33,229 bases of DNA from Bacillota bacterium (GTDB taxonomy: Bacteria > Bacillota > Clostridia > Christensenellales > Aristaeellaceae): positions 1 to 33,229 of the forward strand of contig JAEYOW010000006.1 of NCBI GenBank assembly GCA_023411375.1, given 5' to 3'. Of this stretch, positions 1 to 7,374 are shown piece by piece. Numbering within the stretch: the stretch's first letter is position 1; each line of letters begins with the position of its first letter. Below the pieces are notes generated by a model. The model did not search any database. It had not been told where the DNA came from and was given only the letters and a program-made list of their open reading frames with translations. The position numbers were made by a program, and so were the translations under genes.

Positions 1-62
1 TGGTATAGATTCACAATTGTCTGCTTGAATTCAGCGGTGTATCGGGTTACCTTTTCTGCCAT
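1..62 (-). CDS. IS3-family transposase OrfA, N-terminal part (cut by window edge)
   Basis: The first twenty codons of a gene run off the left edge; the ATG is at 62-60, eight or so bases after an AAAAGGAG ribosome site. The visible start, MAEKVTRYTAEFKQTIVNLY, matches the beginning of the helix-turn-helix OrfA (HTH_Tnp_1 type) of IS3-family elements, which binds the element ends. The rest of OrfA and OrfB lie outside the window. It is a different subgroup from the IS3-type OrfA at the right end, whose N-terminus is unrelated in detail. The short length limits certainty, but basic 'YTxEFKxxIVxLY' starts are typical of this family. Confidence 0.72.
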   Translation of the reverse strand, partial: MAEKVTRYTAEFKQTIVNLY

Positions 63-108
63 TTTCTCTTTCTCCTTTTCGTGTCTACTTTTTTATATCG
101 CTTGTCCA
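1..108 (-). mobile_element. IS3-family insertion sequence, left end (partial)
   Basis: Upstream of the partial OrfA the minus strand carries two imperfect direct repeats of the form AGTGGACAAG and AGTAGACACG (about 81-111), as is common in transposase-binding ends of IS3-family elements. An IS3-type TG terminus would put the end near 108. The exact boundary and target duplication cannot be fixed without the other end. It lies just downstream of the sugar amidotransferase gene, so the glycan cluster may have been cut or rearranged here. Confidence 0.5.
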
Positions 109-115
109 CTTTTAT

Positions 116-145
116 AGTATACATCCAGATGGAAGTATTGTGCAA
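116..145 (-). promoter_or_regulatory. Possible promoter reading into the IS element
   Basis: On the minus strand TTGCAC (140-145) and TATACT (116-121) are 18 bases apart and point into the IS3-type gene. The -35 and spacer lie outside the presumed IS end, so the element may be transcribed from flanking DNA. Confidence 0.35.
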
Positions 146-201
146 AGAGTGAACAAGCAAACTCATGAATATACGAAAATAGCAAAGCGGATGGGTATCC
201 C

Positions 202-226
202 GCCACTTCCATGTGGCTGGTTTTTT
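202..226 (+). terminator. Small hairpin with T-run (weak terminator candidate)
   Basis: GCCAC (202-206) pairs with GTGGC (213-217) across a 6-base loop, followed by TGG and six T residues on the plus strand. No plus-strand gene is seen upstream, so it may only block antisense transcription into the minus-strand sugar-modification operon, or it may be chance. Confidence 0.3.
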
Positions 227-293
227 GAGATTCATGTTATAGCACTGTCGCTGCTTGTATTTAATCAGCGGTTCCTTACACATCAACCAATTT

Positions 294-1427
294 TCAGGCG
301 CTTTTCTGCCGCTGGATGGCCGCGACGTTCTTTTTGCCAAGCAAGCGCTTGGCAAAGGCAACCAGCTTTTGCTGCGAAAAATAAGCGTCGTTGGGTGTTG
401 GGGGGGCGTCCAGGATGCGCTGCCACTCGGCAGGGTCGATGTCCAGCTTTTTGAGGATGTAGGCCTCGTCCTCCCGTTGCTGCTCCACGGGATAGGGCGG
501 ATGGGATAACTCGTCAAGAGCCTCGCCGCGGGTCATTTCGCCGTTTAATATAAGGCAGCTTAAGTGGTAGCGCCGCTTGTCGTAGCCAAACTTGCGGGGC
601 AGGTATACGCTTTGAAAGTACTTGGTAAAACGGCTTTCAAAATGCTTGCCGCCGTAATACTCCCAACCAAACTCGCGGGTGAGGGTTTCCATGGCGTCCT
701 TTTTGGAATAGGGGATGTGGTTTAAAATATCGATCTTGATGATGTCGGGAAACTTCCAGCGCGCCTCCCACAGCGATAGGTGCGGGTACTTTTTCAGGCT
801 CATGCCCCGGCCATGCTTGCGATAAATGCTGAGGATGTGCCAGTAGTCCATACAGCTTTGCTGTGCCGAAAAGGGTGCGGACGCGCCTTCGGTGGCCAGA
901 TTGTTGCCGTTTAGTACGTAACGCACGCCGTATTGCTTGGCAAAACGCATCACGGCGGTCATAAACACATGGTCCTGCGGCACGTCAAGGTTTGCTACGC
1001 CGGAAAGCATATAGGCCCGCTGCAGCTCCTTCATCGTCGGCCAGTCGATTACGATGGTATGTAACTGTAATTTCAGTTTCTTGCACATGCATTCAATGTT
1101 TCGCACGGCGGTTTCGTTGTTCCAGCCCGTATCCACATGTACGGCAAGGATGCGCAGGCCCAGTCTGTTTGCCAGATAGGCCATGTACGCGCTGTCCACC
1201 CCGCCGGAGATGCCGAGGATCACGTCATATTCCTTGCCTGTGCCATCCCGTTTGATCTGGCCGACAAGCGCGCCAAGCTCCCGCTCGCTATCGCCAGGGC
1301 GGTAGCCGCGGATGGCGCGCTGCTCCAAATAGGTGTTGCACGCGCTGCAATATCCCTGTTCGTCAAAGGTGACGCCGGGATCGGTCGTGTCCATCACGCA
1401 GCGGTTGCAAATCCGATATTCAGCCAC
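294..1427 (-). CDS. N-acetyl sugar amidotransferase (WbuX/WbpG/PseA-type)
   Basis: This 377-residue cytosolic enzyme belongs to the PP-loop ATP-pyrophosphatase amidotransferases that use ammonia from a HisH/HisF-type pair to turn an N-acetyl group on a nucleotide-activated sugar into an acetamidino group. Visible signs are an N-terminal zinc-type cluster (Cys7, Cys10, Cys27, Cys30) and the PP-loop SGGVDS at residues 74-79. The start is a GTG at 1427-1425 that overlaps the end of the HisF-like gene by 8 bases, with a G-rich upstream stretch as a weak ribosome site. It is third in a hisH-hisF-amidotransferase operon. The acceptor sugar is unknown because no sialic/legionaminic-acid-type or O-antigen synthesis gene is in view. 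The family call is firm; the exact substrate is inference. Confidence 0.9.
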   Translation of the reverse strand: MAEYRICNRCVMDTTDPGVTFDEQGYCSACNTYLEQRAIRGYRPGDSERELGALVGQIKRDGTGKEYDVILGISGGVDSAYMAYLANRLGLRILAVHVDTGWNNETAVRNIECMCKKLKLQLHTIVIDWPTMKELQRAYMLSGVANLDVPQDHVFMTAVMRFAKQYGVRYVLNGNNLATEGASAPFSAQQSCMDYWHILSIYRKHGRGMSLKKYPHLSLWEARWKFPDIIKIDILNHIPYSKKDAMETLTREFGWEYYGGKHFESRFTKYFQSVYLPRKFGYDKRRYHLSCLILNGEMTRGEALDELSHPPYPVEQQREDEAYILKKLDIDPAEWQRILDAPPTPNDAYFSQQKLVAFAKRLLGKKNVAAIQRQKSA

Positions 1428-2196
1428 GTTGGTAAACCCCCGTTTCGTAAAGCTCCGCTTCCTCGGGCACGTTGATTAGCACGGCCTTAAGCGGTCCAAA
1501 GTAAACAAACATGCTGCCTGCTGCCACGGCGTGCGCGCCGGCCTGATGAAGCGCCTGCTCCATGTCGCGCGCATCCCTCGCGCCTCCGCAGGCGATCAGG
1601 GGAACGTCCACGACGCTTGCTACGGCTTTGATCAGTTTAAGATCGTAGCCCTGCATCATGCCGTCGCGGTCGATGGCATTGAGCAGGATTTCACCCGCGC
1701 CAAGCTCCTGCGCGCGCTGGGCCAGGTCCTGTGGGCTTTCGTTTAACGGCCGGGTGCCGCCCGCCGCGTAGCAACGGTAGCGTTTGAACAGGTCCTGCCG
1801 CACGTCGATGGAGGCCGTCACGCTCTGTACGCCGAAACGCTCCGCAATCTGGCTGATCAGCCTGGGATTGTCCACAAAAGCGGTGTTGAGAATCACCTTT
1901 TCAAATCCGATGTGGAACAGCTTCGCCGCTTGCTCAAGCGTGGTAAGGCCGCCGCCGTAGGAAAGCGGCATGAACGCCTCGGACGCGATGTCCGAAAGTA
2001 AATCAAAATCCGGCCCGCGCCCGTTTTTGCTGGCCTCGATGTCCTGTACGCAAAGCTCGTCCACGCATTTTTCGCTGAAAATTTTAACCGCGTTGATGGG
2101 GTCGCCCAGGTAGTTGGGGTTTTTGAAGCGCGTGGTTTTAACGAGGTTGCCCTCCGAAAGGAGCAGGCAGGGGATCAGCCTTGGGCGGTGCGCCAT
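1420..2196 (-). CDS. AglZ/HisF2 family cyclase-like acetamidino modification protein
   Basis: This 258-residue TIM-barrel protein is related to HisF. It resembles the HisF2/AglZ paralogues found with sugar amidotransferases: the segment KTTRFKNPNYLGDPINAVKI is characteristic. True histidine-pathway HisF has PCLDV, whose Asp is catalytic; here the site reads PCLLL, so this protein should not make imidazole glycerol phosphate. The family is thought to channel ammonia from HisH to the amidotransferase. The ATG at 2196-2194 follows AAAGGAGTG by a few bases and lies 1 base after the hisH stop. An upstream in-frame start would lack this site. Confidence is high that it is the modification paralogue rather than a histidine enzyme. 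Confidence 0.9.
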   Translation of the reverse strand: MAHRPRLIPCLLLSEGNLVKTTRFKNPNYLGDPINAVKIFSEKCVDELCVQDIEASKNGRGPDFDLLSDIASEAFMPLSYGGGLTTLEQAAKLFHIGFEKVILNTAFVDNPRLISQIAERFGVQSVTASIDVRQDLFKRYRCYAAGGTRPLNESPQDLAQRAQELGAGEILLNAIDRDGMMQGYDLKLIKAVASVVDVPLIACGGARDARDMEQALHQAGAHAVAAGSMFVYFGPLKAVLINVPEEAELYETGVYQRG

Positions 2197-2197
2197 C

Positions 2198-2812
2198 CTA
2201 ACACTCCTTTGCGAAATTCTCAATCAGCCGCATGCCGAAGCGGTGGCTTTTTTCCGGATGAAACTGCGTGCCCCACACGTTGCCACGATGCACGGCCGCG
2301 GCGAAGGGATAGCCGTAATCGCACGTCATCAGCATGTCGGCGGGGTCGTCGCACACGGCGTGGTAGCTGTGTACAAAGTAAAAACGCGGCTCGCTTTCCA
2401 GCCCGCGCACAAAGGGTGCGCCGGGCTGTGAAACGGTTACGTAGTCCCAGCCCATGTGCGGGATCTTCAGCCCGGGCTGGTCTTGGAGCCGAAAGCGCTT
2501 TAAATCAAAGGGGATATACTCCAGCCCGGTCCCGGGTCCTTCCTCGCTTTGTCGGCCCAGCATCTGCATGCCTAGGCAAATGCCCAAAAGCGGCTTGCCC
2601 ATGGCAACGGCACGGTCCAGCGGCCCGCGCATGCCGCTTTGGTTTAATAGCGCCATACCCACGTCAAACGCGCCAACGCCAGGCAAAATCAGCTTGTCGC
2701 AACCGTCCGCCTCATCGCCGGTCGTTACCGCGCGGCCCTCCGCGCCCACCTTTCGGATCATGTTGAGGATAGAGCCGATATTGCCGATGCCATAATCCAA
2801 AACGCCTATCAT
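2198..2812 (-). CDS. hisH: HisH-type glutamine amidotransferase of the sugar-modification cluster
   Basis: A 204-residue class I glutamine amidotransferase that releases ammonia from glutamine for its HisF-like partner. The nucleophile is Cys79 in GICLGMQ, and the His185/Glu187 pair lies in GTQFHPEKS. Length and motifs match HisH. The ATG at 2812-2810 is chosen because GGAGGAAAG lies about 11 bases upstream and the protein then begins MIGVLDYG, as in the family; the long open frame upstream is not conserved. It is the first gene of the three-gene minus-strand operon and has a strong promoter. Its gene neighbours point to nucleotide-sugar amidination rather than histidine synthesis. Confidence 0.92.
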   Translation of the reverse strand: MIGVLDYGIGNIGSILNMIRKVGAEGRAVTTGDEADGCDKLILPGVGAFDVGMALLNQSGMRGPLDRAVAMGKPLLGICLGMQMLGRQSEEGPGTGLEYIPFDLKRFRLQDQPGLKIPHMGWDYVTVSQPGAPFVRGLESEPRFYFVHSYHAVCDDPADMLMTCDYGYPFAAAVHRGNVWGTQFHPEKSHRFGMRLIENFAKEC

Positions 2813-2891
2813 GCCGCTTGAGCCTTTCCTCCGCACGGGGCGGATCCTCTCAAAAATACGACAAAAACGTGCGCGCCTTTGTCGTGTGTGT

Positions 2892-2920
2892 AGCATATCA
2901 TTTTGAGGGCTGGATGTCAA
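2892..2920 (-). promoter_or_regulatory. Sigma-A promoter of the hisH operon
   Basis: On the minus strand TTGACA (2915-2920) and TATGCT (2892-2897) are separated by exactly 17 bases. It is about 80 bases upstream of the hisH start and is among the best consensus promoters in the window. Confidence 0.8.
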
Positions 2921-2935
2921 TGTTCGCGCCCCTTG

Positions 2936-2964
2936 GTGACATTTGCCCCGTGATATGCTATCAT
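2936..2964 (+). promoter_or_regulatory. Probable sigma-A promoter of the DinB-family gene
   Basis: GTGACA (2936-2941) and TATCAT (2959-2964) are 17 bases apart and point to the DinB gene. It lies back to back with the hisH operon promoter with only 15 bases between them, so the two could interfere or share control. Confidence 0.55.
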
Positions 2965-3017
2965 ACGCGTAAACGCCGTCCGGACGGCCGGGCGGGCCGG
3001 TGGGGGAGGAATGGCCT

Positions 3018-3539
3018 GTGCGCGAAAATTCAATATCCAAAGCGGTCGGGGAACAGGTGCGCCGCAGGCTGTGGGAGGTCCGCAACGTGAACGCCTGTGT
3101 TCCGGACACGCTGTGGCAAAAGCCCTACGGGGGCATGCCGCTGTGGAAGCACATCTATCACACGCTTCACTCGCTGGATCAGTGGCTGATCAATCCCCGC
3201 AATCCGGACTTCCGGGAGCCTGATTTTCATGAGCCGGGTTTGAACAGCCTGGACGTGGAAAGCGGCAGAACGCTTTCGCGGGCAGAGCTGGACGCGTATT
3301 CCCGCGCGGTTGTGCGTAAGGCGGAGGAATATCTGGATGCATTGACGGACGGCATGCTGCTGGGCGGGCCCGTAGGTTGCGGGTTTTCGCGGCTTTCATT
3401 GCTGCTGGGACAACTCCGGCACCTGTCCACGCATATGGGCATGCTGATGGGCTTTCTGGTGGCGGAGGGCGTTGGCTGGCCTACGGTGGTAGGGCTGGAA
3501 AAGTCCATCCCACAGGACGGGTTTGGACAATTCTTTTGA
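3018..3539 (+). CDS. DinB-like fold protein
   Basis: A 173-residue predicted cytosolic protein of the DinB/YfiT-like four-helix fold. The family usually binds one metal through three histidines; many members are thiol transferases and others have no known reaction. Candidate ligands are in KHIYHTLHSLDQW (about residues 42-54) and RHLSTHMG near the C-terminus. The GTG at 3018 is preferred because GGGGGAGGA sits about 8 bases before it; a GTG at 3000 would leave that site inside the gene. It is a single gene, convergent with the membrane XRE regulator. No substrate can be inferred. Confidence 0.8.
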   Translation: MRENSISKAVGEQVRRRLWEVRNVNACVPDTLWQKPYGGMPLWKHIYHTLHSLDQWLINPRNPDFREPDFHEPGLNSLDVESGRTLSRAELDAYSRAVVRKAEEYLDALTDGMLLGGPVGCGFSRLSLLLGQLRHLSTHMGMLMGFLVAEGVGWPTVVGLEKSIPQDGFGQFF

Positions 3540-3739
3540 CGGGCGGCTGTACAATTTGCACCCGGAGGCCGGAGGAGGTTGGGAGCTTGTTGCTTATGCG
3601 TCCAACAAATCAGAAAGAAGATTCAGGAGTGCCTTCGGTACGCCAAAGCTTTTATCGCCCGGAAGCTCATGGTGGAGCCATACGGGACGTTCGAGCGTCC
3701 GTCCGAAGCTTTCCACGAATGGGTGCCGGCAGGCGTTCA

Positions 3740-4363
3740 TTACGCTTCTTCTCTTTGTACGTGCCGTGTAATCCCCCATACCGCGAGCAGGCAAACGGCG
3801 CAATACACCAGCCAAAAAACCGGATAGGCGGCCAGAGGCTGTACAAGGAGCGGATAGGGCGCCGGCATGCCCGCGAGCATGACGTTATAAGCCATGGAGA
3901 GGGGAATGAAGGCCAGCAGCCAGGTGTTGACCAGCCAGAAGGTCCGCCTTGCTTTCTTTTTCGTGTGTTGCGCTGAGACCGGCATTCCAACTCCATATAC
4001 AACGCAGCCCATCACCATAAAAACCACTGCGATGATGAGCGAGTCCATCGTCTGCCGTTCGTTCCATACCACGCAGGTGATCAACAGCCCGATCAGGTTC
4101 AGCGCGGTCGCGACAACCGAAAAACTGATTGCGTCCGGCTGCCTGTGTCCGCCGGGCTTTGGCGCATCGGCCCCTTTTAGCAGTTGATCCGTTGTTACGC
4201 CAAAGTATTCGCTGATCAGGATGATTTTGTCCAGCTCAGGCAGGCTTTGCCCGCTTTCCCATTTGGAAACCGCCTGGCGGGAAACCCCGATTTTGTCCGC
4301 AAGCTCCTCCTGTGAAATACCCTTTGCTTTTCTAAACTCCTGTATTCTGTCTGAAATGTTCAT
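3740..4363 (-). CDS. XRE-family regulator with four predicted membrane helices
   Basis: A 207-residue protein with an N-terminal XRE helix-turn-helix (about residues 4-58, including SRQAVSKWESGQSLPELDKI) followed by about four hydrophobic helices (roughly 75-97, 107-125, 142-163 and 175-198). Membrane-bound XRE regulators of this shape are common in Firmicutes; their signals are mostly unknown. The ATG at 4363-4361 has AAAGGAG about 8 bases upstream; a GTG 18 bases further up is less likely. Inverted repeats lie upstream and could be its operator. It may repress itself; no partner transporter sits beside it in the same direction. Confidence 0.85.
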   Translation of the reverse strand: MNISDRIQEFRKAKGISQEELADKIGVSRQAVSKWESGQSLPELDKIILISEYFGVTTDQLLKGADAPKPGGHRQPDAISFSVVATALNLIGLLITCVVWNERQTMDSLIIAVVFMVMGCVVYGVGMPVSAQHTKKKARRTFWLVNTWLLAFIPLSMAYNVMLAGMPAPYPLLVQPLAAYPVFWLVYCAVCLLAVWGITRHVQREEA

Positions 4364-4439
4364 AACCGGCGCTCCTTTCACTGTTGGGGAATGAGGTCAT
4401 TGTAGCGCGAATGCCGGTTGCCATACCACCACGCGCACC

Positions 4440-4463
4440 TGACATTTTGTCAACCGGGGGTTG
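4440..4463. promoter_or_regulatory. Overlapping inverted repeats upstream of the XRE gene
   Basis: TGACA-TTT-TGTCA (4440-4452) is a perfect palindrome, and CAACC-GGG-GGTTG (4451-4463) is a second one overlapping it by two bases. They lie in the 308-base divergent region between the XRE gene and the TetR gene, so they are candidate XRE operators. The remainder of this region, apart from the TetR promoter, shows nothing clear. Confidence 0.45.
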
Positions 4464-4623
4464 CGATTGTTGATAAACCTTGTACCCGTCGGGATTTCGC
4501 CTCAGTCTAAGGGAACGCGTGCCGTATGTCAATCTTCCGGTTCTTCATCCATGCCTTTGGAGATCCAGCATTCGTTATGCGCGCAAATTTCATAATTTGT
4601 TAACAGACTGAGTGGTTTGTTTG

Positions 4624-4650
4624 TGCTATAATACAAACCGTTCGGTTTGT
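4624..4650 (+). promoter_or_regulatory. Extended -10 promoter and TetR operator
   Basis: TGCTATAAT (4624-4632) is an extended -10 element. It abuts a perfect inverted repeat, ACAAACCG-TT-CGGTTTGT (4633-4650), whose ACCG/CGGT half-sites are typical of TetR-family operators. A bound dimer would cover the transcription start, which suggests that the downstream TetR-antiporter pair is autorepressed. Confidence 0.75.
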
Positions 4651-4671
4651 TTTTTAAAAGAGGGGGATTGC

Positions 4672-5283
4672 ATGAAACAGGAGGAAAAGAACCAGCAGAG
4701 CCGGGAAAGAATTCTGAGAGCGGCAGTCGCGGAATTTGGGACAAAGGGCTATGATGGCGCTTCCCTGAACGTTCTGCTGTCGGAAAACGGAATTTCCAAG
4801 GGGCTGCTCTATCACTATTTTCAAAACAAGGATCAACTGTACCTTTCATGCGTGGAGACGTGCTTTGACGAGCTAACCGAGGTCCTGTCCACGCTTCCGA
4901 TAGTCGGAGACGCAAAAAAAGGGATACAGGCCTATTTTGAGGTGCGCGCCCGCTTCTTTCATGAGCATCCCGGCTTGGAACGCATCTTTTTTGACGCGCT
5001 GCTTCAGCCGCCCGCACATCTTGAAGCCGAGTTAAGGGCGGCGATGGCCGGCTTTGACAGGGTTAACCGCTCGCTGTTCAAGGATACGCTGGGCAGTGTG
5101 CGGTTACGGGAAGGCCTGTCCGACGAGGATGCGCTCAACTATTTCACACTGTTGCAAAGCGCGCTTCACCTCCAATACCATTCAGTGGTGAAACGCACGC
5201 CGGGAATGGCCGGAACCTACGAGGACCGTGCGCGCGGTTTAATGGAACTTTTGCTATATGGTTTGGCAGGGAGGGAAGAATGA
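4672..5283 (+). CDS. TetR/AcrR-family repressor next to antiporter
   Basis: A 203-residue TetR-family regulator. The N-terminal DNA-binding domain is clear (RERILRAAVAEFGTKGYDGA, then SENGISKGLLYHYFQNKDQL to about residue 58); the rest is an all-helical ligand-binding domain with an unknown inducer. The ATG at 4672 follows AGGGGG. Its stop overlaps the antiporter start (ATGA), so the two are translationally coupled. A perfect palindrome lies at its promoter. Together these suggest it controls its own transcription and the antiporter's, probably in response to a toxic compound or ionic stress. That signal is inference. Confidence 0.9.
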   Translation: MKQEEKNQQSRERILRAAVAEFGTKGYDGASLNVLLSENGISKGLLYHYFQNKDQLYLSCVETCFDELTEVLSTLPIVGDAKKGIQAYFEVRARFFHEHPGLERIFFDALLQPPAHLEAELRAAMAGFDRVNRSLFKDTLGSVRLREGLSDEDALNYFTLLQSALHLQYHSVVKRTPGMAGTYEDRARGLMELLLYGLAGREE

Positions 5284-6512
5284 TGATCGTTTCACTTCTT
5301 CGTGTTGCCGCGACAATTTGTCTTGCGTGGCTGGTGGGAAAGCTCGCTTCCAGGGTGAAGCTGCCCGCCATTTTGGGCTGGCTGATCGCCGGGATGGCGC
5401 TGGGACCCCATGCGCTGGGTTTGCTTGACGGCGTCACCTTGAACACGGTCTGGTTCCAGGGCTCGGTCCATGTGCTGGAATGCGGCGTGGGCCTGATGAT
5501 CGGCACCGAAATCATCTGGCGCTCCATCAAGCGCACCGGCAGCCAAATCATCGTTACCACGCTCACCGAATCGATAGGCACCTTTGTGGTGGTGACAGCC
5601 ACCTTCGCGGTGGTATTCGCGCTGGAGGGCATTCCGCTGTACCTCGCGGCCGTTTTTGGCGGTATCGCGCTGGCGACCGCCCCGGCGCCGTCCCTTTCCG
5701 TCGTGCACGAGTTTAAAACCGACGGCCCGGTGACAAGAACGCTGATTCCCATGGCCGCTCTGGACGATATCGTGGGCGTCGTGGTATTCTTCACCGTCAT
5801 TTCGGTGGTGTCCGTTCAGGTTTCCGCTCAGGCCATGCCGGTATGGGTGATTGTCATGACACCGGTGCTGCCGCTTGTTCTGGGCGCACTGGTGGGCATT
5901 CCCGCGGGCTTTGCACTTAAAAAGGAGCGTGGACCCAGAGCGTCGCTGATACTGATGCTGGCGTTTATCCTGCTGGCGACGGGCGCGGGTTTCCTTTGCA
6001 ACCGTTTTGTCATGCCGGAGCCGGTGCTTAACTTCATGCTGATCGGTATGGCTTTTTCCACAGCCTTTGCCAACATCATCCCACAGGAACGGCTGGACCT
6101 GCTGATGCGGCAATACCAGCCTATCCTAGGTTTCGCGCTCATCGTGGTCATCCTGAACCTGGGCGCGCCGCTGGATTATCACTTTATCCTTGGCGCGGGA
6201 CTGTTTACGGCGATCTATATCATCTCCCGGGCAGTGGGCAAATATGGCGGAGCGTTTGTGGGCGCGTGGATGACAAAATCGCCGCCTGTGATCAGGAAAT
6301 ACCTTGGCTTTACCCTTCTGCCCCATTCGGGGGTATCGTTGGTGTTTGCCGGCATCGCGGTTTCCACGCTCGCGCCTGCCGCGCCGGATTTGGCCCAGGT
6401 GGTTCAGGGCACCATCGCGGCCGCCGCTATCATCAACGAGGTCATCGCCGTGCTGCTGGCCAAGAAGGGCTTTGAGTGGGCGGGCGAGCTGAACAAAAGG
6501 ACGGAGGCCTAA
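5280..6512 (+). CDS. CPA2-type cation/proton antiporter
   Basis: A 410-residue membrane protein with about 11-13 hydrophobic helices and no cytosolic TrkA-N domain. It belongs to the monovalent cation:proton antiporter-2 family (Kef/NapA-like), exchanging sodium or potassium for protons. The ATAPAP stretch near residues 132-137 fits the unwound helix of these carriers, and the LDDIVG motif gives Asp162-Asp163, the paired aspartates seen in electrogenic members. Start codons at 5280 and 5283 are both possible; 5280 overlaps the TetR stop. It is the last gene of a two-gene operon before a strong stem-loop. The ion is not deducible. Confidence 0.88.
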   Translation: MMIVSLLRVAATICLAWLVGKLASRVKLPAILGWLIAGMALGPHALGLLDGVTLNTVWFQGSVHVLECGVGLMIGTEIIWRSIKRTGSQIIVTTLTESIGTFVVVTATFAVVFALEGIPLYLAAVFGGIALATAPAPSLSVVHEFKTDGPVTRTLIPMAALDDIVGVVVFFTVISVVSVQVSAQAMPVWVIVMTPVLPLVLGALVGIPAGFALKKERGPRASLILMLAFILLATGAGFLCNRFVMPEPVLNFMLIGMAFSTAFANIIPQERLDLLMRQYQPILGFALIVVILNLGAPLDYHFILGAGLFTAIYIISRAVGKYGGAFVGAWMTKSPPVIRKYLGFTLLPHSGVSLVFAGIAVSTLAPAAPDLAQVVQGTIAAAAIINEVIAVLLAKKGFEWAGELNKRTEA

Positions 6513-6540
6513 GCCCGGGCCTATATGCGCCAAACGAAGA

Positions 6541-6591
6541 ACAGTCCCCTGTCCGCCATGGTCGTAAAGACAAGGGCGGACAGGGGACTGT
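6541..6591. terminator. Perfect 17-bp stem-loop between convergent genes
   Basis: Arms 6541-6557 and 6575-6591 are exact inverted complements (left arm ACAGTCCCCTGTCCGCC) around a 17-base loop. It sits between the antiporter (plus) and an XRE gene (minus), so it may stop transcription both ways. There is no good T-run, and a long perfect palindrome of this kind could also be a dispersed repeat unit. Confidence 0.6.
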
Positions 6592-6615
6592 TGGCGGAAA
6601 ACCGGCTTTTTGGTT

Positions 6616-7206
6616 TTATCCCCTGAGGTCGGCGCTCATCAGCCCATGCCGCGTGCAATACGCGTACAGCTTTCCGCCGCGCACCTGCGGCAGGCGCAGC
6701 GCCGCGTCCTGCTCCGGGTACAGGCGTACAAACAGCACCCGGTCATAGGTTGCCCAGGCCACAAAGGCGATGTGATGCTCCTTGAGCATTTCGTGGGGGA
6801 AGGTTACATAGTACTCTCCGTCCATCGCCTCCGCACGCGGCAAATGCGCTCCGTCCGCGGGCGACGGCTCCAGCGCCACGAGCCTGCGGCCGCAGCAGCT
6901 TATGTCCGAAGCGCCCGTCGAGGTCAGAATGTTCCCGCACTCGGGACACACGTAGAATTTCACCCGTTTCATATTGCCTCCATCCGCCGGGTTTGGCTCC
7001 AGAGAGCCCGCCAGCAGGTTTTCGATATTGACATGAAAGGCGCGCGACAGCTCGCCAAGCAGCGACACATCAGGGCAGCCCAACCCGCGCTCCCATTTGG
7101 AAACCGCCTTGTCGCCCACGCCGATCCGCTCCGCCAGCTCCCGCTGGGTCATACAGCGCTCCTGCCGGAGCCTGCGAATCAGCGCGCCGCATTTATCCTG
7201 GTCCAT
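6616..7206 (-). CDS. XRE regulator fused to desulfoferrodoxin/superoxide-reductase-like module
   Basis: A 196-residue protein. Residues 5-66 form an XRE helix-turn-helix (GVGDKAVSKWERGLGCPDVS). From about residue 80 it looks like a two-part desulfoferrodoxin. A desulforedoxin-type site has Cys87, Cys90, Cys104 and Cys105. It is followed by a superoxide-reductase-like domain with His121 (AHLP), His138 and His144 (PHEMLKEHHI) and Cys184/His187 (YCTRHG), matching the four-His-one-Cys iron site in order and spacing. The ATG at 7206-7204 follows AAAGGAGGT. The likely role is a redox- or superoxide-sensing transcription factor, but this is inference; enzyme activity is possible. It is a single gene convergent with the antiporter. 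Confidence 0.85.
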   Translation of the reverse strand: MDQDKCGALIRRLRQERCMTQRELAERIGVGDKAVSKWERGLGCPDVSLLGELSRAFHVNIENLLAGSLEPNPADGGNMKRVKFYVCPECGNILTSTGASDISCCGRRLVALEPSPADGAHLPRAEAMDGEYYVTFPHEMLKEHHIAFVAWATYDRVLFVRLYPEQDAALRLPQVRGGKLYAYCTRHGLMSADLRG

Positions 7207-7374
7207 CCCGCTTACCTCCTTTGCCATAAAAAATCATACCACAGCCCAGCGCGCCGCGCAATCGACGCTCCGTAGAGTCGCCGCGCGCTCAACGCGGATG
7301 CTTCTTGAGCGCCTCGCACGAATGCATGCGGGCCTTAATCAGGGAACAGGTTTCCCTTGTGTGGCTGCATCCTC

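Noticed and set aside
1420..2812. Histidine biosynthesis hisH-hisF
   Set aside because: The HisF protein lacks the first catalytic aspartate and the next gene is a sugar amidotransferase, so the modification pathway is a better reading.
2198..3109. Longer hisH frame starting near 3109
   Set aside because: The extra 99 residues cover the promoter and have no family resemblance; the ATG at 2812 has a proper ribosome site and the conserved MIGVLDYG start.
3540..3739. Plus-strand open frames after the DinB gene, one reading IRKKIQECLRYAKAFIARKL like a protein fragment
   Set aside because: Short, no ribosome site, overlaps the convergent XRE gene at its end, and I cannot place the peptide in a family; it may be a decayed gene but support is too thin.
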